64,000 nucleotides of DNA from Neoceratodus forsteri (Eukaryota > Chordata > Ceratodontiformes > Ceratodontidae): the NCBI GenBank assembly GCA_016271365.2, contig CM057459.1:824759001-824823000 (forward strand). The letters are read 5' to 3'. Below are positions 20,653 through 31,610 of this stretch, in pieces. Below the pieces are notes generated by a model. The model did not search any database. It saw only the letters and a list, made by a program, of their open reading frames with translations, and was not told the DNA's origin. Both the position numbers and the translations under genes were made by a program. Positions within the stretch are counted from its first letter, which is position 1, and every line of letters begins with the position of its first letter.

Positions 20653-21258
20653 AGGGAATTGGTTATCCCTCTGTACAGACAGTTGGTGAGACCTCATCTG
20701 GAATACTGTGTGCAGTTTTGGAGACCCCATCTATGCAAGGACATAGACAGGATGGAAGCAGTCCAGAGGAGGTCAACTAAAATGGTACAGCGTCTGCATC
20801 AGAAACCATATGAAGAGAGACTGAGATAGCTTAATATGTATACTCTTGATGAAAGGAGGGACAGAGGGGACATGTTAGAAACTTTCAAGTACCTCAAGGG
20901 AATCAACAAAGTCCAGCAGGGTAGCATCTTTCAGAAAAAGAGATGTGTAAGAACAAGGGGAACCATTTAAAGATAGAGGGAGGATGGCTCAGGGGTAATG
21001 TGAGGACATTTTTTTTCATGGAGAGAGTGGTGGATGCATGGAACTGCCTTCGTGGGGAGGTTGTTGGGTCTAAAACAGTGGAGGAATTCAAACATGCATG
21101 GGACAGACATAAGGCAATTGTAGTGGGGGGTTGCAGGAAGCAGGCTGTTGGTTAACTAGAATCTGCAGCTTATCCAATAGGAAGGGAAATGGGCAGACTG
21201 GGTGGGCCAAGTGGTCCTTATCTGCCGTCAAAGTCTTTGTTTCTATGTTACCTAAACC
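20653..21258 (+). mobile_element. CR1 LINE 3' portion, continuation of the 9.8-14.6 kb copy
   Basis: It starts at 'GTTATCCCTCTGTACAGACA', the exact point at which the copy ending at 14610 breaks off. It runs through '[20 protein letters not shown]' then RPHL and '[20 protein letters not shown]', and the segment 'FFMERVVDAWNCLRGEVVGS', to the 3' terminus 'GGTCCTTATCTGCCGTCAAA' and TTTGTTTCTATGTTA. Identity of the two halves as one copy is inferred from the clean complementary break. Confidence 0.8.
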
Positions 21259-22895
21259 AAGCAATTGAAGCAGTGTGGGGTCAATAACAGTCCATTCACA
21301 GAAGAAAGAGTCCTGAGAGAACTCCTAAAACTCATGGTGGACAAAGCAATGCGACCTGACGGGATTCACCCCAGAATTCTAAAAAAACTAAGGCAAGACT
21401 TAGTGACATCACTGACTACTCTTTTTAACAAATCATGGGAGGATGGTGTGGTACCTGAGGATTAGAGGAGGGCAGATGTGATTCCTCTTCACAAAAGTGG
21501 GAGCAAGGCAGAGGCAGGGAACTATAGACCTGTCAGTTTAATCTCAGTGGTAGGGGAAATGATGGAATCACTTCTGGAAGAGAGAATTGCTGAGTACCTA
21601 GAGGCCAGCGGGGCACAGGACCCGAGGCAGCATGTATACACAGTGGGAAGGTCATATCAGACAAATCTAATAGATTTCGTTGACTTGGTGACCAAAGTAG
21701 TAGACCAGGGAGGGGCTCTAGATATGGCCTACCTAGATTTTGGCAAGGCATTTGATACAGTCCCACACAAAAGATTAACAAACAACTTAGCCACCCTGGG
21801 AGTGAGTCCCTGGGTGACAGCCTGGGTAACAAATTGACTGACCAACAGGACACAGAAGGTAATAGTAAACGGAGTACACTTGAAGAAAGGGGTGGCTACT
21901 AGTGGGTACCGCAGGGTTCATAGCATTGGACCAGTCCTCTTTAATGTCTTTATAGGAGACATTGCAGAGGGACTAGAAGAAAATGATGCCTCTTTGCAGA
22001 CAATACAAAAATCTGCAAAAGGGTTGATACACGGGGTGGAAAGGATGAGAAGTGACTTGGCAAGGTTGGAGGAATGGTCAAAATATGGCAGCTTAGATTT
22101 AATGCAAAAAAGTGCAAAGTAATGCACCTGGGAAACAAAAACCCAGGGGAAGAGTACACAATGGGGGGCACTAACAACAACGAAAATGGAAAGAGACCTT
22201 GGGGTAGTCATATCAATGACATTAAGGTAGGCAAACAATTTGAGAAGACAGTAAGGAGGGCTGGAGGGATACTGGGATGCATAGGGAGAGGCTTCACCAG
22301 TAGAATACAGGAAGTTGTTATCCCTCTGTACAGACAGTTGGTGAGACCCCATTTGGTGTACTGCATGCAGTTCTGGAGACCCCATCTCCGTAAGGACATA
22401 GACAGGATGGAGGTGGTCCAGAGAAGGGCAACCAAAATGGTGCACGGTCTGCAACAGAAGCCATATGAGGAGAAACTGAAGAGTTTAATATGTATACCCT
22501 GAGGAAAGAAGGGAGAGGGGACATGATAGAAATAATCAAGCACCTCAAGGAATCAACAAAGTCCAAGACAGGGGCATCTTTGAGAGAAAGAGATGCACAA
22601 GAACAAAGGGGCACAGTTTGAAGATGGGGGGGAGCTCAGGGCAATGTCAAAAGTATTTTTCACAGAGAGGGTGGTGGACACATGAGGCCACCTTCCTGAG
22701 GAGGTCATGGGGTCAAAAACAGTGGGGGAATTCAAGAATGCATGGGACAGACATAAGGTAATTATAGTGAAGGGTAGGAGGAAGTAGGCTGTTGGTTAAC
22801 GAGAATCTGCAGCTTATCCAATACGGAGGGAATGGACAGACTAGGTGGGCCAAGCGGTCTTTATCTTCTGTCAAAGTCTATGTTTCTATGTTACA
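21251..22895 (+). mobile_element. CR1 LINE, 5'-truncated, head to tail with the preceding copy
   Basis: It begins 'CCTAAACCAAGCAATTGAAG' directly after the TTTCTATG tail of the preceding CR1. That point corresponds to position 13541 of the 9.8-14.6 kb copy, in the linker before the RT. The RT is followed by the family 3' end, 'CTATGTTTCTATGTTAC' at 22878. New CR1 insertions at the tail of older ones are expected if the reverse transcriptase recognises the 8-bp 3' repeat. Confidence 0.85.
21265..22502 (+). pseudogene. CR1 reverse transcriptase in the 21.3-22.9 kb copy
   Basis: The frame 21265-21465 gives DKAMRPDGIHPRILKKLRQD. The frame 21478-21837 gives IPLHKSGSKAEAGNYRPVSL, QTNLIDFVDLVTKVVDQGGA and MAYLDFGKAFDTVPHKRL, with Ser changed to Gly in SKAFD. 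The catalytic block is frameshifted near 21990, and DNA reads like FADNTKIC, so the second Asp is lost. The frame 22074-22502 gives LRFNAKKCKVMHLGNKNPG and [20 protein letters not shown]. The enzyme is inactive. Confidence 0.8.
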
Positions 22896-22923
22896 GAAAG
22901 CTAGGTGTTACAGAGCATAATCT

Positions 22924-23101
22924 GAGGGGCCCAATATTCAAAGGATGTCTTTGGCGCTAATCCAAGTTTGCTCATCATGTGCAAACTGGATTTTGCATGA
23001 CCTGTCTGTGCAAGTAGAAATTTGGACACCTGGGCTACTAAAGGAATGGATTTAGTGCAAACCTTTTTAACTCTGCCACAGATTTGAATATTGGGCCCCT
23101 T
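22924..23101. mobile_element. MITE with GGGGCCCAATATTCAAA ends
   Basis: The perfect terminal inverted repeats GGGGCCCAATATTCAAA (22924) and TTTGAATATTGGGCCCC (ending 23100) bound about 177 bp of unrelated AT/GC-mixed sequence without coding capacity. The flanks TGA and TTA suggest a 3-bp target duplication that has diverged, as in Harbinger-type elements. The superfamily assignment is tentative. Confidence 0.75.
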
Positions 23102-23244
23102 AGCATAGACACATGCACTGCAGCTATACATCAGTGACCCTCCTCTTCCCTCACTTAAAGCTGGCAGCAGCACTACTAGTCTGACTGCAGATACCAGGCT
23201 TACACCTGGGGAGAGTAGAATGGGTGGGGTTGGGAGTTGCTGAT

Positions 23245-23992
23245 GACCACCAGGAGGAAAGAGACCTGGGATTATCATTTCAGAAAGCTGTCTAACAGAG
23301 TACATAGGCTGCGGGGGCAGTGGCATGCTGGGATGCAGACAAACTGGCTATTCTTGTGGAAGGTGGAGGTGATGATGCCACTGACTGTATTAGACTGGTA
23401 AAACCTCACACCTGGAGTACTATGCAGTTCTGGAGGCCGCACCTTTGTAAGGACACTGACTGGGTGGAAGTGATCCAGAGAAGCAGCCGGAAGACTAGGA
23501 TGGTAAAGGCCAGGGCTAGTGCACCAGAAAAGTTGAGGATGCATAAAGGACCTCATCTGTGCTGTAGATGGGAAGGGTGCAGGAGGGACACATGATACAT
23601 TCAAATAGCTGAAGAGCATAAACAAGCCAGTGCAGGGCGGGGGAGACATCTTTTCCAGCACTGATAGAGTACTTGATACAAAATACAAGGGGCATTCTAT
23701 GAAATTGGAAGGTGCAGCTGCTAGATTAGGGGGAAATGTGAAGAAGTTTCTCTTCACATAAGGATGGTGGACACATGGCATACAGTCTGCCACAGGAGGT
23801 GGTGGGAGAGAGGAAGGATTTAAACATGCCTTGACAGGCCCTCATAAGGGAACCTTAGAGGTGGGAAGGAGGGGCGAGAAGCCAAATACCAGGTAGGGTG
23901 AGAGGCAGCAAAACAGCATAGAGCTTATTCCTGGGCAGACTGGATGTGCCTGGCAGTCCTTATCTGCCACAATATTCTATTTTCTATTTAAC
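23245..23992 (+). mobile_element. CR1-group LINE 3' portion, degraded
   Basis: The plus strand contains AAAGAGACCTGGGATTATCA (the 'ERDLGLIIS' region), then 'TATGCAGTTCTGGAGGCCGC' (QFWRPHL) and 'GGACACTGACTGGGTGGAAG' (DTDWVEV). It continues with a 'VVDTWHTVCHRRWWERG' decayed region and a terminal 'CCTTATCTGCCACAATATTC' followed by TATTTTCTATTTA. The order matches the 3' quarter of CR1. The tail is divergent, so it is an older subfamily. Confidence 0.7.
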
Positions 23993-23994
23993 AT

Positions 23995-25840
23995 AAAGCA
24001 GGAGCAGGCTCAGACACTCACACTGACTCAGGGCACTGAGCAGCCAAGGCAGGTACTTGTGGATTTTGTAGAATTACTTTAGCAGACAGACAGACAAGCA
24101 TGCAGCAAAATCAAAGCAAGACATCAAAGTGGTTTATACACTAGTGCAAGCAGGCTCAAACATCACACACTTAATTGGGACACTTTAAATAATATTAGAT
24201 TTTATCATTTTAATCAGCTGTAACATCCACCAGCAGTCATTTGGCATCAAATGGCACGCACACGGAGGGCTCAGTCTCAGTGTAGCCTGGTGGTCGGGAG
24301 TCTCTGGGGATGGGACTGAAAGGCAGGATCAAGTCCACAATTGGAACATGGGTGAGCTAAAAAGACAATACATGGCTTCACAAACTGGAGAGATTTGAGA
24401 CACCGACCATCGAAGCAGAAATCAAGGATGCTGGCTGCACTATTGCACAATTTCAGCTGCATGGTAGGTCACTAACTAGGGAAAAGTGCAATTATTGCTA
24501 TCAGACCAGTGTAATGGGAAGGCAGCTACCTTTAAAAACAAGTCCACCAACCTGTCCGGGTCCACACAAGCACACACACCTTAGGATAGATGAGGGAGGG
24601 GGGGCAACCTCTAATTGCAGTCTTTCCGGTCACTTTATTGGGCATGGTCCAGTTGGTTGGGGACTACCATTCCATTTGCCTTAAACATGTATTTCCCCAC
24701 ATTGGAAGGTGACCACTGTGGGTGGCAGTAGGGAAATACACTGAGCTTACTAGAAATACATGATGGTCGATGGAGCAGAGTGGACCTAGGAGTGATGATG
24801 TAAGGCAAGGCTGGGGGCACAATAGGTGCATGCGACAAGGGAGGGAATGGATTCTGCCATCATTCATTTCTGGGTCTGGGTGGGAATCAGAGTGTGAGGA
24901 GCCACATTTAAAATCACCGGAGATGATGGAGTCGGACCCATTAGTGGTCGGTGGTGGTAAGCAATGGGGTGAGGCTGGGGCCTGGGACAACACAGCTGAA
25001 GAGCAGATAGGGAGGGATTGCCATGCTATCTGATTATTTTGGTCCCACAAAACTGTTCTGTCAGTCAAGCTCATTACATTTTCAGAAAATGATGCAGGTG
25101 GCAGTCGCTAATGAAGGGCATGGGTCTCTCACCTATGGCTGTGCTGTCGGGTAGATGGGTACAGACTGTTAGGGCCACAGGAGCATTGTCATCGTCAGCT
25201 AGGAAACACACTCCTGAGGCTCAGTCCAGTCTATTAAAAGAAAACATCCACTGTGACTAAACTGGAATGTTCTCCCCAACCCTCCAATGCCGACCCTGAT
25301 GACTGTATTAAACACCAATAAATACCTCTCCAAATACATTAGCTTATCTTATCACTGCAACATTTGGGTGTGTGGGAGCAAGGTTAAACACAGTGGACAC
25401 TGGGAGAAAACAAATTCAGGAGCTATGCAAGGGTTACATTAATACAAATAAAATTATAGAAACTGCTACTGAAAAAGGACTCCAGGGCCAACTGCACTAA
25501 ATGATACCAGTCTGAAGGCAATCTCCTTGAAAAAAAAATAAGTACTGTACCTCCATTATTATTCTGGGCTTTGGACAAGTATTTTCACTCAGTCCTCCTT
25601 TTCCATCAGATGATGACAACCTGTCATCGAAATAACCCACCAGCCAGCTAAGTAGCTCGGGGTGGGGGTGGGGGCACTAGCTAACCAATAGGAAACAGGT
25701 ATTTAAAAAAAGCAAAATCCAGCATCTAGAGTTTGCTCAGAATACAGCTGTAGTCACAGAGCTAGAAGTGCTGTTTCTTAAGAAAAAATTACATATTTTG
25801 CATTAGGAGCATTGCCACCACATGTTCAGAGCCAGTACTG
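23995..25840. other. Unidentified non-coding DNA
   Basis: No reverse transcriptase, transposase or host exon is recognisable on either strand. The longest minus-strand frame (24664-25074, 136 codons) is Ser/Pro/His-rich with no motif I recognise and no codon pattern to support it. A poly-G run (25659-25675) and A-rich stretches occur. An old DNA transposon remnant is possible but unsupported. Confidence 0.4.
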
Positions 25841-25875
25841 GAGTCAAGTGATTGAAAAAAATCTAGTATTACAAG

Positions 25876-25978
25876 CAGAGCACCAGGGTTCAAATTTTGG
25901 TATTCCGGTATGAATTTTCGTACCCAACATGTACCAGAATACCACTAAATTTGAGCCCTGCACTCTGATATTCTGATT
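25876..25978. mobile_element. Short palindromic MITE
   Basis: CAGAGCACCAGGGTTCAAAT...GGTATTCCGGTA (25876-25912) pairs with TACCAGAATACCA...AAATTTGAGCCCTGCACTCTG (about 25941-25975). The two arms are about 36 bp with a short centre. A related sequence with GGTATTCC and the inverted GGAATACC occurs at 9460-9520. No coding capacity. Confidence 0.7.
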
Positions 25979-26124
25979 GTATATTAATGATGAAATACTT
26001 ACATCTTTGTTTTTTTTTCTCTGTATGCACTTTGGTGTTTGTGTATTTGTATGTATGAATATAGTTTTGTTTTGTACCACTTGTATAACTTCAGCCCTTG
26101 TTTAGTGCTATAGTAAAACTGCAT

Positions 26125-26945
26125 ATTACTACAAGGTAAGTTTAGTGGTGTACCTAAAGGACAATGGAAAACAGGATGAAAAGCAGCATGGGTTTGTGTC
26201 AGCGAAGTCTTGCCAGACCAGCCTGATACTGTTTTTTGATTCTGTCACCAAGCCAATAGACATTGGACAGGCAGTAGGTCTGCTCTACTTTGACTTCAGC
26301 AAGGTCTGCCATTCAGTACACCACAGGAAGCTGCCAAATAAGTTGGAGGAGTTAGGAGTGGAACTGTCTTTAGTTAGGTGGGTAGGAAATTGGCAAAGGG
26401 GGAATAAACTGAGTATTGTTTAATGAGGCAAATCAATGGACAGAGAGGTCACAGAGGGCTGCAAGGATCATTCATGAAAGTTGTCCTATCTAATATAGTC
26501 ATAACTTACACTGGAGAAGGCATCCAGGTAAAGTTGTATCTATCTGCTGATGACACAAAGCTATGCAGCAGACTGGAAAGTGAAGAAAGGTGTGGGAGTT
26601 CCAGAGGGACCTTGACAAACTAAATGAATGGTCTAAGGTCTGGCCCTTGAGAATCAATGCCAAGAAGTGCAAAGTAACACTTATGGTAGGTAAACAGAAT
26701 CCACACACAGAATACTGGATGAGAAGAGTTAGACTGACGACTTCAGCAGAGAAGAGAGATCTGGGGTTATAAACAGTGACTCTCTGAAGCAAACAAGTCA
26801 ATGCAACAAAACATGCAACAAGGTATCAAGGATGATAGGTTGTATAAGGAGAGGTTTTGACAGTAGGAGAAGCAAGGTGATTCTGTCACTGTACTGATCC
26901 CTGTGAGGGCCTCATCTGAAAGGCACTGGATTATAATGTAGCGGT
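26125..26945 (+). pseudogene. CR1-group reverse transcriptase fragment
   Basis: The frames 26145-26423, 26423-26623 and 26590-26772 together give KQHGFVSAKSCQTSLILFFD, LLYFDFSKVCHSVHHRKLPN, LSADDTKLCSRLESEERC and NAKKCKVTLMVGKQNPHTEY. The blocks are in the RT order and the ADD catalytic pair is present. SKAFD has become SKVCH, so the first palm Asp of that block is retained only as FDF. The GVPQG block is lost. This is a decayed copy of a subfamily distinct from the 15-22 kb elements. Confidence 0.75.
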
Positions 26946-27824
26946 CAAATCCACACAATCAACAATGTCGCATGCAAATCGGCATGCAGAAAAATAAGGT
27001 CAGCACAACACGCTGACAGAAAACAACAGTGCACACAGGAGAATTATCTATTTATAGCAGTGCACTCCCAGCAACAGTTAGATGGTTGCTGGCTGAGGAG
27101 GAATGGTGAGGGTCGTGCTGCTGTCCGATCATGCCCGCGGCACCACTGGGCAGGCATATTTTCATGGGGGTTGTCGGTGCCATGGGTGGATGGGAAGACC
27201 ACCGGCCACTGACTTCTACAAATTCAGCTGGGTTCCGGGTTGGAGGGGCATGGTTGTGCACTGTAGGGCACCTATGTGTACATACGATGGGGGGGCTGGT
27301 CGTGGTATGGTGCATTCTGGGGTTGTTACAGGCACTGGTCTGACCTACTACCCCTGTCCTTCACTTCAGCCTAGCGGGCAGGGACAGCATGGAGGGCCAT
27401 TTCCTGGTCCCACAGTGTCCAGCAGGTGATGTCTGTGGGGGCACACAGTGGGTTATGGCAGGGTCCCCACTGCCGTTACCTGTGCGCTCCTCCACACCAT
27501 TGCGGGATGTACTATGCACTTTTGTGAATAGTGTGTAGTGTTGGAATGCCCCCAAAATGCCCCCTGACTGCCCACTGCATTGCTGCCTGGGCAGTGGGGA
27601 GATTAGGCACATTACTGCTGCATGCCCCCTTAGTGAATGCCACGTGGGCATTGCTCCACGGCATTCACACATACCCATTCCAATGCACCTGGTTTACATG
27701 GCACATTGGCATTGTGCATTGTGCCAATGAGTTTAAAATAAGTTGGGACAGGACAGGGGAGCTCAGTCCCCATGGATAGCAGCACTGGTTTTATGGGTGG
27801 GGTGGGTACAGCCCACTAGGACAG
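26946..27824. other. Unidentified DNA, possible MITE remnants
   Basis: I see no coding sequence. The part at 27600-27760 has repeated GCATT/AATGC motifs: 'GAATGCCACGTGGGCATTG', GGCATTCAC and TTGGCATTGTGCATTGTGCC. This resembles the GTGAATGCC and CACGTGGCATTCACCC strings at 4940-5000. The two stretches may be members of one MITE family, but I cannot fix the termini. Confidence 0.35.
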
Positions 27825-27912
27825 CAGGTTGGTGGGGTTAGTAGTATAGTAAGGGCAGACTCAATGAACCATCAAACTCCTTCTGCCATCAAACCCTATG
27901 TTTCTATGTAAA
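27825..27912 (+). mobile_element. CR1 3' end fragment
   Basis: The last ~85 bp of a CR1-type element: 'AGGGCAGACTCAATGAACCA' followed by 'CTTCTGCCATCAAACCCTAT' and GTTTCTATGTA. It is a heavily 5'-truncated insertion with the tail in plus orientation. Confidence 0.7.
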
Positions 27913-28222
27913 AGTAGCTTGGAAAAAGTGTGCTGTTGAAAAGGATAACATGTTGAGATTTATCAGTTTATCTACAAATAACCATGAACATTTTAAACTG
28001 TAAAATCCTGACCAAAACTCTGGCAACCAATTCTATTCATGTTCCTGTTCCCATTTAAAAAAATATTCAGCTGCTAATGTAACTGTGGAAGCATAGGAAT
28101 ATACCTCTGGACCAAACTGTGAGTTCTTTTAGAAAAAGATGGGAACACAAGAATATACTAATACTTTATTCACTTAACATTGATTTAAACTGAAACTGTG
28201 CCTGAATGGGATACAGTGCATG

Positions 28223-28411
28223 ACAATATAGAGAATACTGGATAGGCAACTATGCACAACATGCGATGCACAACATACCGATGCCACAGAGGGGTTCTGA
28301 TTCCCTCTGACCTCGAGAGCGAAGCTCGAGAGGTCTATGGGAATCAGAACCCCGAGGTGACAGAACACACAGATTGTGCATAAAGTTGCTCATCCTGTAT
28401 TCTTTATAGTG
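28223..28411. mobile_element. Foldback MITE with CTCGAG centre, copy 1
   Basis: The arms run inward from ACAATATAGAGAATACTGGAT (28223) and from CTTTATAGTG (ending 28411), whose complement reads CACTATAAAGAATACAGGAT. They pair through GGGGTTCTGATTCC (28290) and GGAATCAGAACCCC (28340). The centre is GACCTCGAGAGC-GAA-GCTCGAGAGGTC. The whole is about 189 bp and almost entirely self-complementary, with no coding capacity. A second element with the same terminal motif and a CTCGAG-spaced centre is at 52257-52425. Confidence 0.8.
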
Positions 28412-28560
28412 TATAGTAGTATTATGTGAAATGTGTGCGTTGTGTTTTTTTTATCTCTTTTTCATAATGAAACTGACTTGAAAAGTCTCTACAGGTTCTA
28501 GAATACTGTCACCACATAATTAAATAGAGGAAAGCAACAATGTGCTAGCATTCCAATTGG

Positions 28561-28596
28561 TTCTGCTGTAGTAGTGACATCACTACTGCTGCAGAA
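28561..28596. repeat. 36-bp palindrome with flanking direct repeat
   Basis: TTCTGCTGTAGTAGTGAC pairs with ATCACTACTGCTGCAGAA around TGACATCA, with few mismatches. The right half recurs as TGACATCACTACTGCAGCAG at about 28604-28623. This is a short palindromic repeat, not coding. It may be a MITE relic. Confidence 0.7.
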
Positions 28597-28639
28597 CAAC
28601 ATAATGACATCACTACTGCAGCAGAACAAGCATATTCCA

Positions 28640-29710
28640 GGCATGGAATTTCATGCATAACAGCATTCCACTATACACTATAACTCATCAATGCTTTATT
28701 TCCACTATAGTGAGGAACTTACATGGACACCCTTGTTATTTGTATTGCAAAGGAACCAATGACAGACAATAGATACAAGAGAAACATGTATTTTTATTAG
28801 AATATCAAATTATGAATGAATATGTTTAAAATAATATATAGTATATGGTACGCAGATAAAACCTTGTTATGTTAATGCTTTATCCTTTTGTGATGTTGGC
28901 TTCATACTGTAATTGATTCAGTTTTGCCCTGATAGCATGGTAGCCCTGGTCCCCATATACTGTAGGTTATTCAAGTAAATTCTCCATCAACTGTAATATC
29001 TCAACCAGTTTCAGTGAGGGGCACAATCTGGGGTCATTGGAAGGTTTATATGGGGAGTTAGGTAGTGTGAAGAATTAAAAACTCACACTATCCCCAGGTT
29101 TACTTATTTAAGATGGCAAGTGGCTTTGATATACAATACTTTATTACAAATGGCTATTGAAACTGAACAGAACCAAGTAATTTATTTTGTCAACATTATG
29201 ATACCATATTCTAAACAAACTCTAGCCAGAGCCGATATGGCTGTGGTGAGCTTGAAGAAGCTCCAAGGAATGAACTCCATCAGTGCCGCCCAATGCCATC
29301 CCACATACACCACACAAGGAAACCTTCAGCATTGACAAATGTTATTTTTTTTTATCTTTGCATGGCTTCCAACAGTCTAACTGAGATGAAGACATAATCT
29401 CAGATTATACACTGCAGTCACTAAACATTTTAATATAGTTCATCTTGCTCTGTGCTGTATATTAGAATTTAATCCAGTCTATAGTTTTAATTTCTGACAT
29501 CACCACACTTACCCCACGTACAAGCCTGTCATAATAGAAAAATGACTTCATCACTGTTTTCACTAATAGCATCTTCAGCAATAACAGTAGTAAGTCCAAA
29601 TCTCAGATCTGAAGTAACAAAATGTAGTGATCTGAAATGTGTCATAGAAAACATGACAGTAACATGTGGTACATCAAATTTATGGCACAACAGAAAACAT
29701 TATTATGCAG
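28640..29710. other. AT-rich DNA, nothing identified
   Basis: The stretch is AT-rich with no recognisable protein. The small plus frames at 29120-29335 and 29542-29742 have no motif or supporting context. Confidence 0.45.
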
Positions 29711-30333
29711 TCTTATGTTTACAAAGTTGTTATCTGGCTTGAGATAAATGAATCACCTGCTTCAAATCCCACCAGACCCACGTGATGGCCCAGGAGCACT
29801 TTTGTTAGATCAGGGCTACTTTTATCAAGTTCATGGCTACTGTTGCAAAATAGAATCTATGCACACATATTTGTTTTTTAAATCTGTGTTAAATACATTT
29901 TGCTGTAGAATTTACATCCATTCCCCTGTTGCACCAAGGTTAAACTGGTTCCAAGGAAATACATTATGTAAATTGACAGTAAATGTACGCAGAGGTAATA
30001 AGAGAACAGAATTTAAAGGATACTTCAACCCTATTTTTGTGCCTGAAATTCCAGTTAAAATGGATCCCAGAGTGAAGCAGAATAGACAGTGCCCAATTAC
30101 AGAATGTGCCTCATTAGCATGGAATCAGTTTAACCTTGTTGCAACAGGCAAATGGACACACATTCTACAGCAAAATATATTTAAACAAATTTAAAAAATA
30201 TATATATTTGTGCTTAAATCCCATGTTACACCAGTAGCCATAAACATGATGAAAGAAACCCTGATCTAATACAAGTGCTCCCTGGTCATCATGTATAAGT
30301 TGCTGTGGTGGGTTTTGAACCAAGCATTTAATC

Positions 30334-30925
30334 GTGCCAGACAAATCTGCGCCAGAGGGAGAGGTGGCTCTTACAGGGACTCCCCTACACCGTTGGGTAG
30401 AGCACCTCAGGGTTGAGGCGCCGTAATCTGAAAAGCCAGGTGGACCTCCCTGGCAAAAATAGACATTTTTTTTTCTTTGGGACAGAACTTAGGGGCTGGG
30501 CAGCAGCAGTGCAAGAAGCGGCTGCAATTGAATTTGATTCCTTGAACTTGTTTTGTTTCACCATCAACCCTTTGTCCTGTAACAGAAGCTCCAGCAACCA
30601 CTGGTGCCAAAACTGCCTGTTTGAAAAAGGCAGAAATTACCAATTGGCCACAGCAGCAGTGACGTTCGGGCAGCCTGGTTTAAAGGCTGGCCCGATATCA
30701 GACTTTGTGCCAGACAAATCTTGCCAGGGGGAGTGGGCGGCTCTTACCAGGGACTCCCCCTACACCGTCAGAAGATAGAGCACCTTGGGATTGAGGCGCC
30801 GGAGATCTGAAAAGCTGGGTGTACCTTCACCGACGAAATAGACATTTTTTCATTTCTTTGGGAACAGAACTTAGGGGCTGGGCCGCAGCAGCAGCACAAG
30901 AAGCAGCTGTAATTGAACGTGATTT
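30334..30925 (+). repeat. Tandem 5'-UTR monomers, period 373 bp
   Basis: TGCCAGACAAATCTGCGCCAG at 30335 recurs as TGCCAGACAAATCTTGCCAG at 30708. The parallel runs on for about 215 bp through ACTCCCCTACACCG, TTGAGGCGCCG, AATAGACATTTTTT and GACAGAACTTAGGGGCTGGGC-like blocks, down to CTGTAATTGAA at 30906. The second copy then leads into unique 5' UTR. Monomers at the very 5' end of a LINE usually act as internal promoters. No TATA-type element is evident. Confidence 0.85.
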
Positions 30926-31610
30926 TGGCCCACCCACCCAGCCTTTCCTCCTGCCCTTAAATGTCTGGTAGCCATGCCCTCCCACTGACCAGGACCAATC
31001 GGATCTGGCAATAGGTAAGAACTCTGCTGCCATCCCAATCTACGAGCATACCTGTTATACATATCTTAAAGCACCCTGTTATACAGTTTGTTACTTGCAT
31101 AAACACATATTTCTCAAGGAGCACTGTCTATTCTATTGACTGATTGCCAGCATGATTCATATTGTCTACTGTACCGCTTGGTAATTTCCTTGCTCCGTAT
31201 TACTCACATTTTATAGTTAATGACTGCTTGAGTCTGTCCTGGTAACCATACTAAGCCAGTGATCCTTGCATTGTAAGCAGAGGTCCCTACCTCGCATCCA
31301 CGGGTGGGATCCTCTTAGTGTGGCTGGAAGCTCCTAGGTAGTGGCTTTTACCTCAGATTACCTTGGGTGCTCTCAATTTGGGATATAATCAGTGTTCACT
31401 TGTATGAGAGGTTTCACTAATCCCAGTAATAGTGGGTGGTAGCTGCTGGATATCCAGCTTTAACCATCTTTTTTCTTTCTGGGAGGCTCCACTGGCTGCC
31501 ACTTGGTGCCCAGTGATTAGCCTAGTTGTTTACTTTTGTCCCCTGACAACTACCCTTGTATGACATGGGAACCCAGAGCAACTAGTTAAAACAGCGTCAC
31601 CCTTCCACTC

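Noticed and set aside
24664..25074. 136-codon minus-strand frame, considered as a Harbinger-type protein
   Set aside because: No MADF, Myb-like or DDE motif can be identified, and the composition looks non-coding.
29748..30194. 148-codon plus-strand open frame
   Set aside because: It lies across both arms of the foldback at 29711-30330, so its sequence is largely the reverse complement of itself. No motif or homologue is recognised. The open frame is a by-product of low stop density.
30413..30778. 121-codon frame in the LINE 5' UTR as an ORF1
   Set aside because: It spans the monomer junction, the frame is not kept in the second monomer, and it has no RNA-binding, zinc-knuckle or esterase motif.
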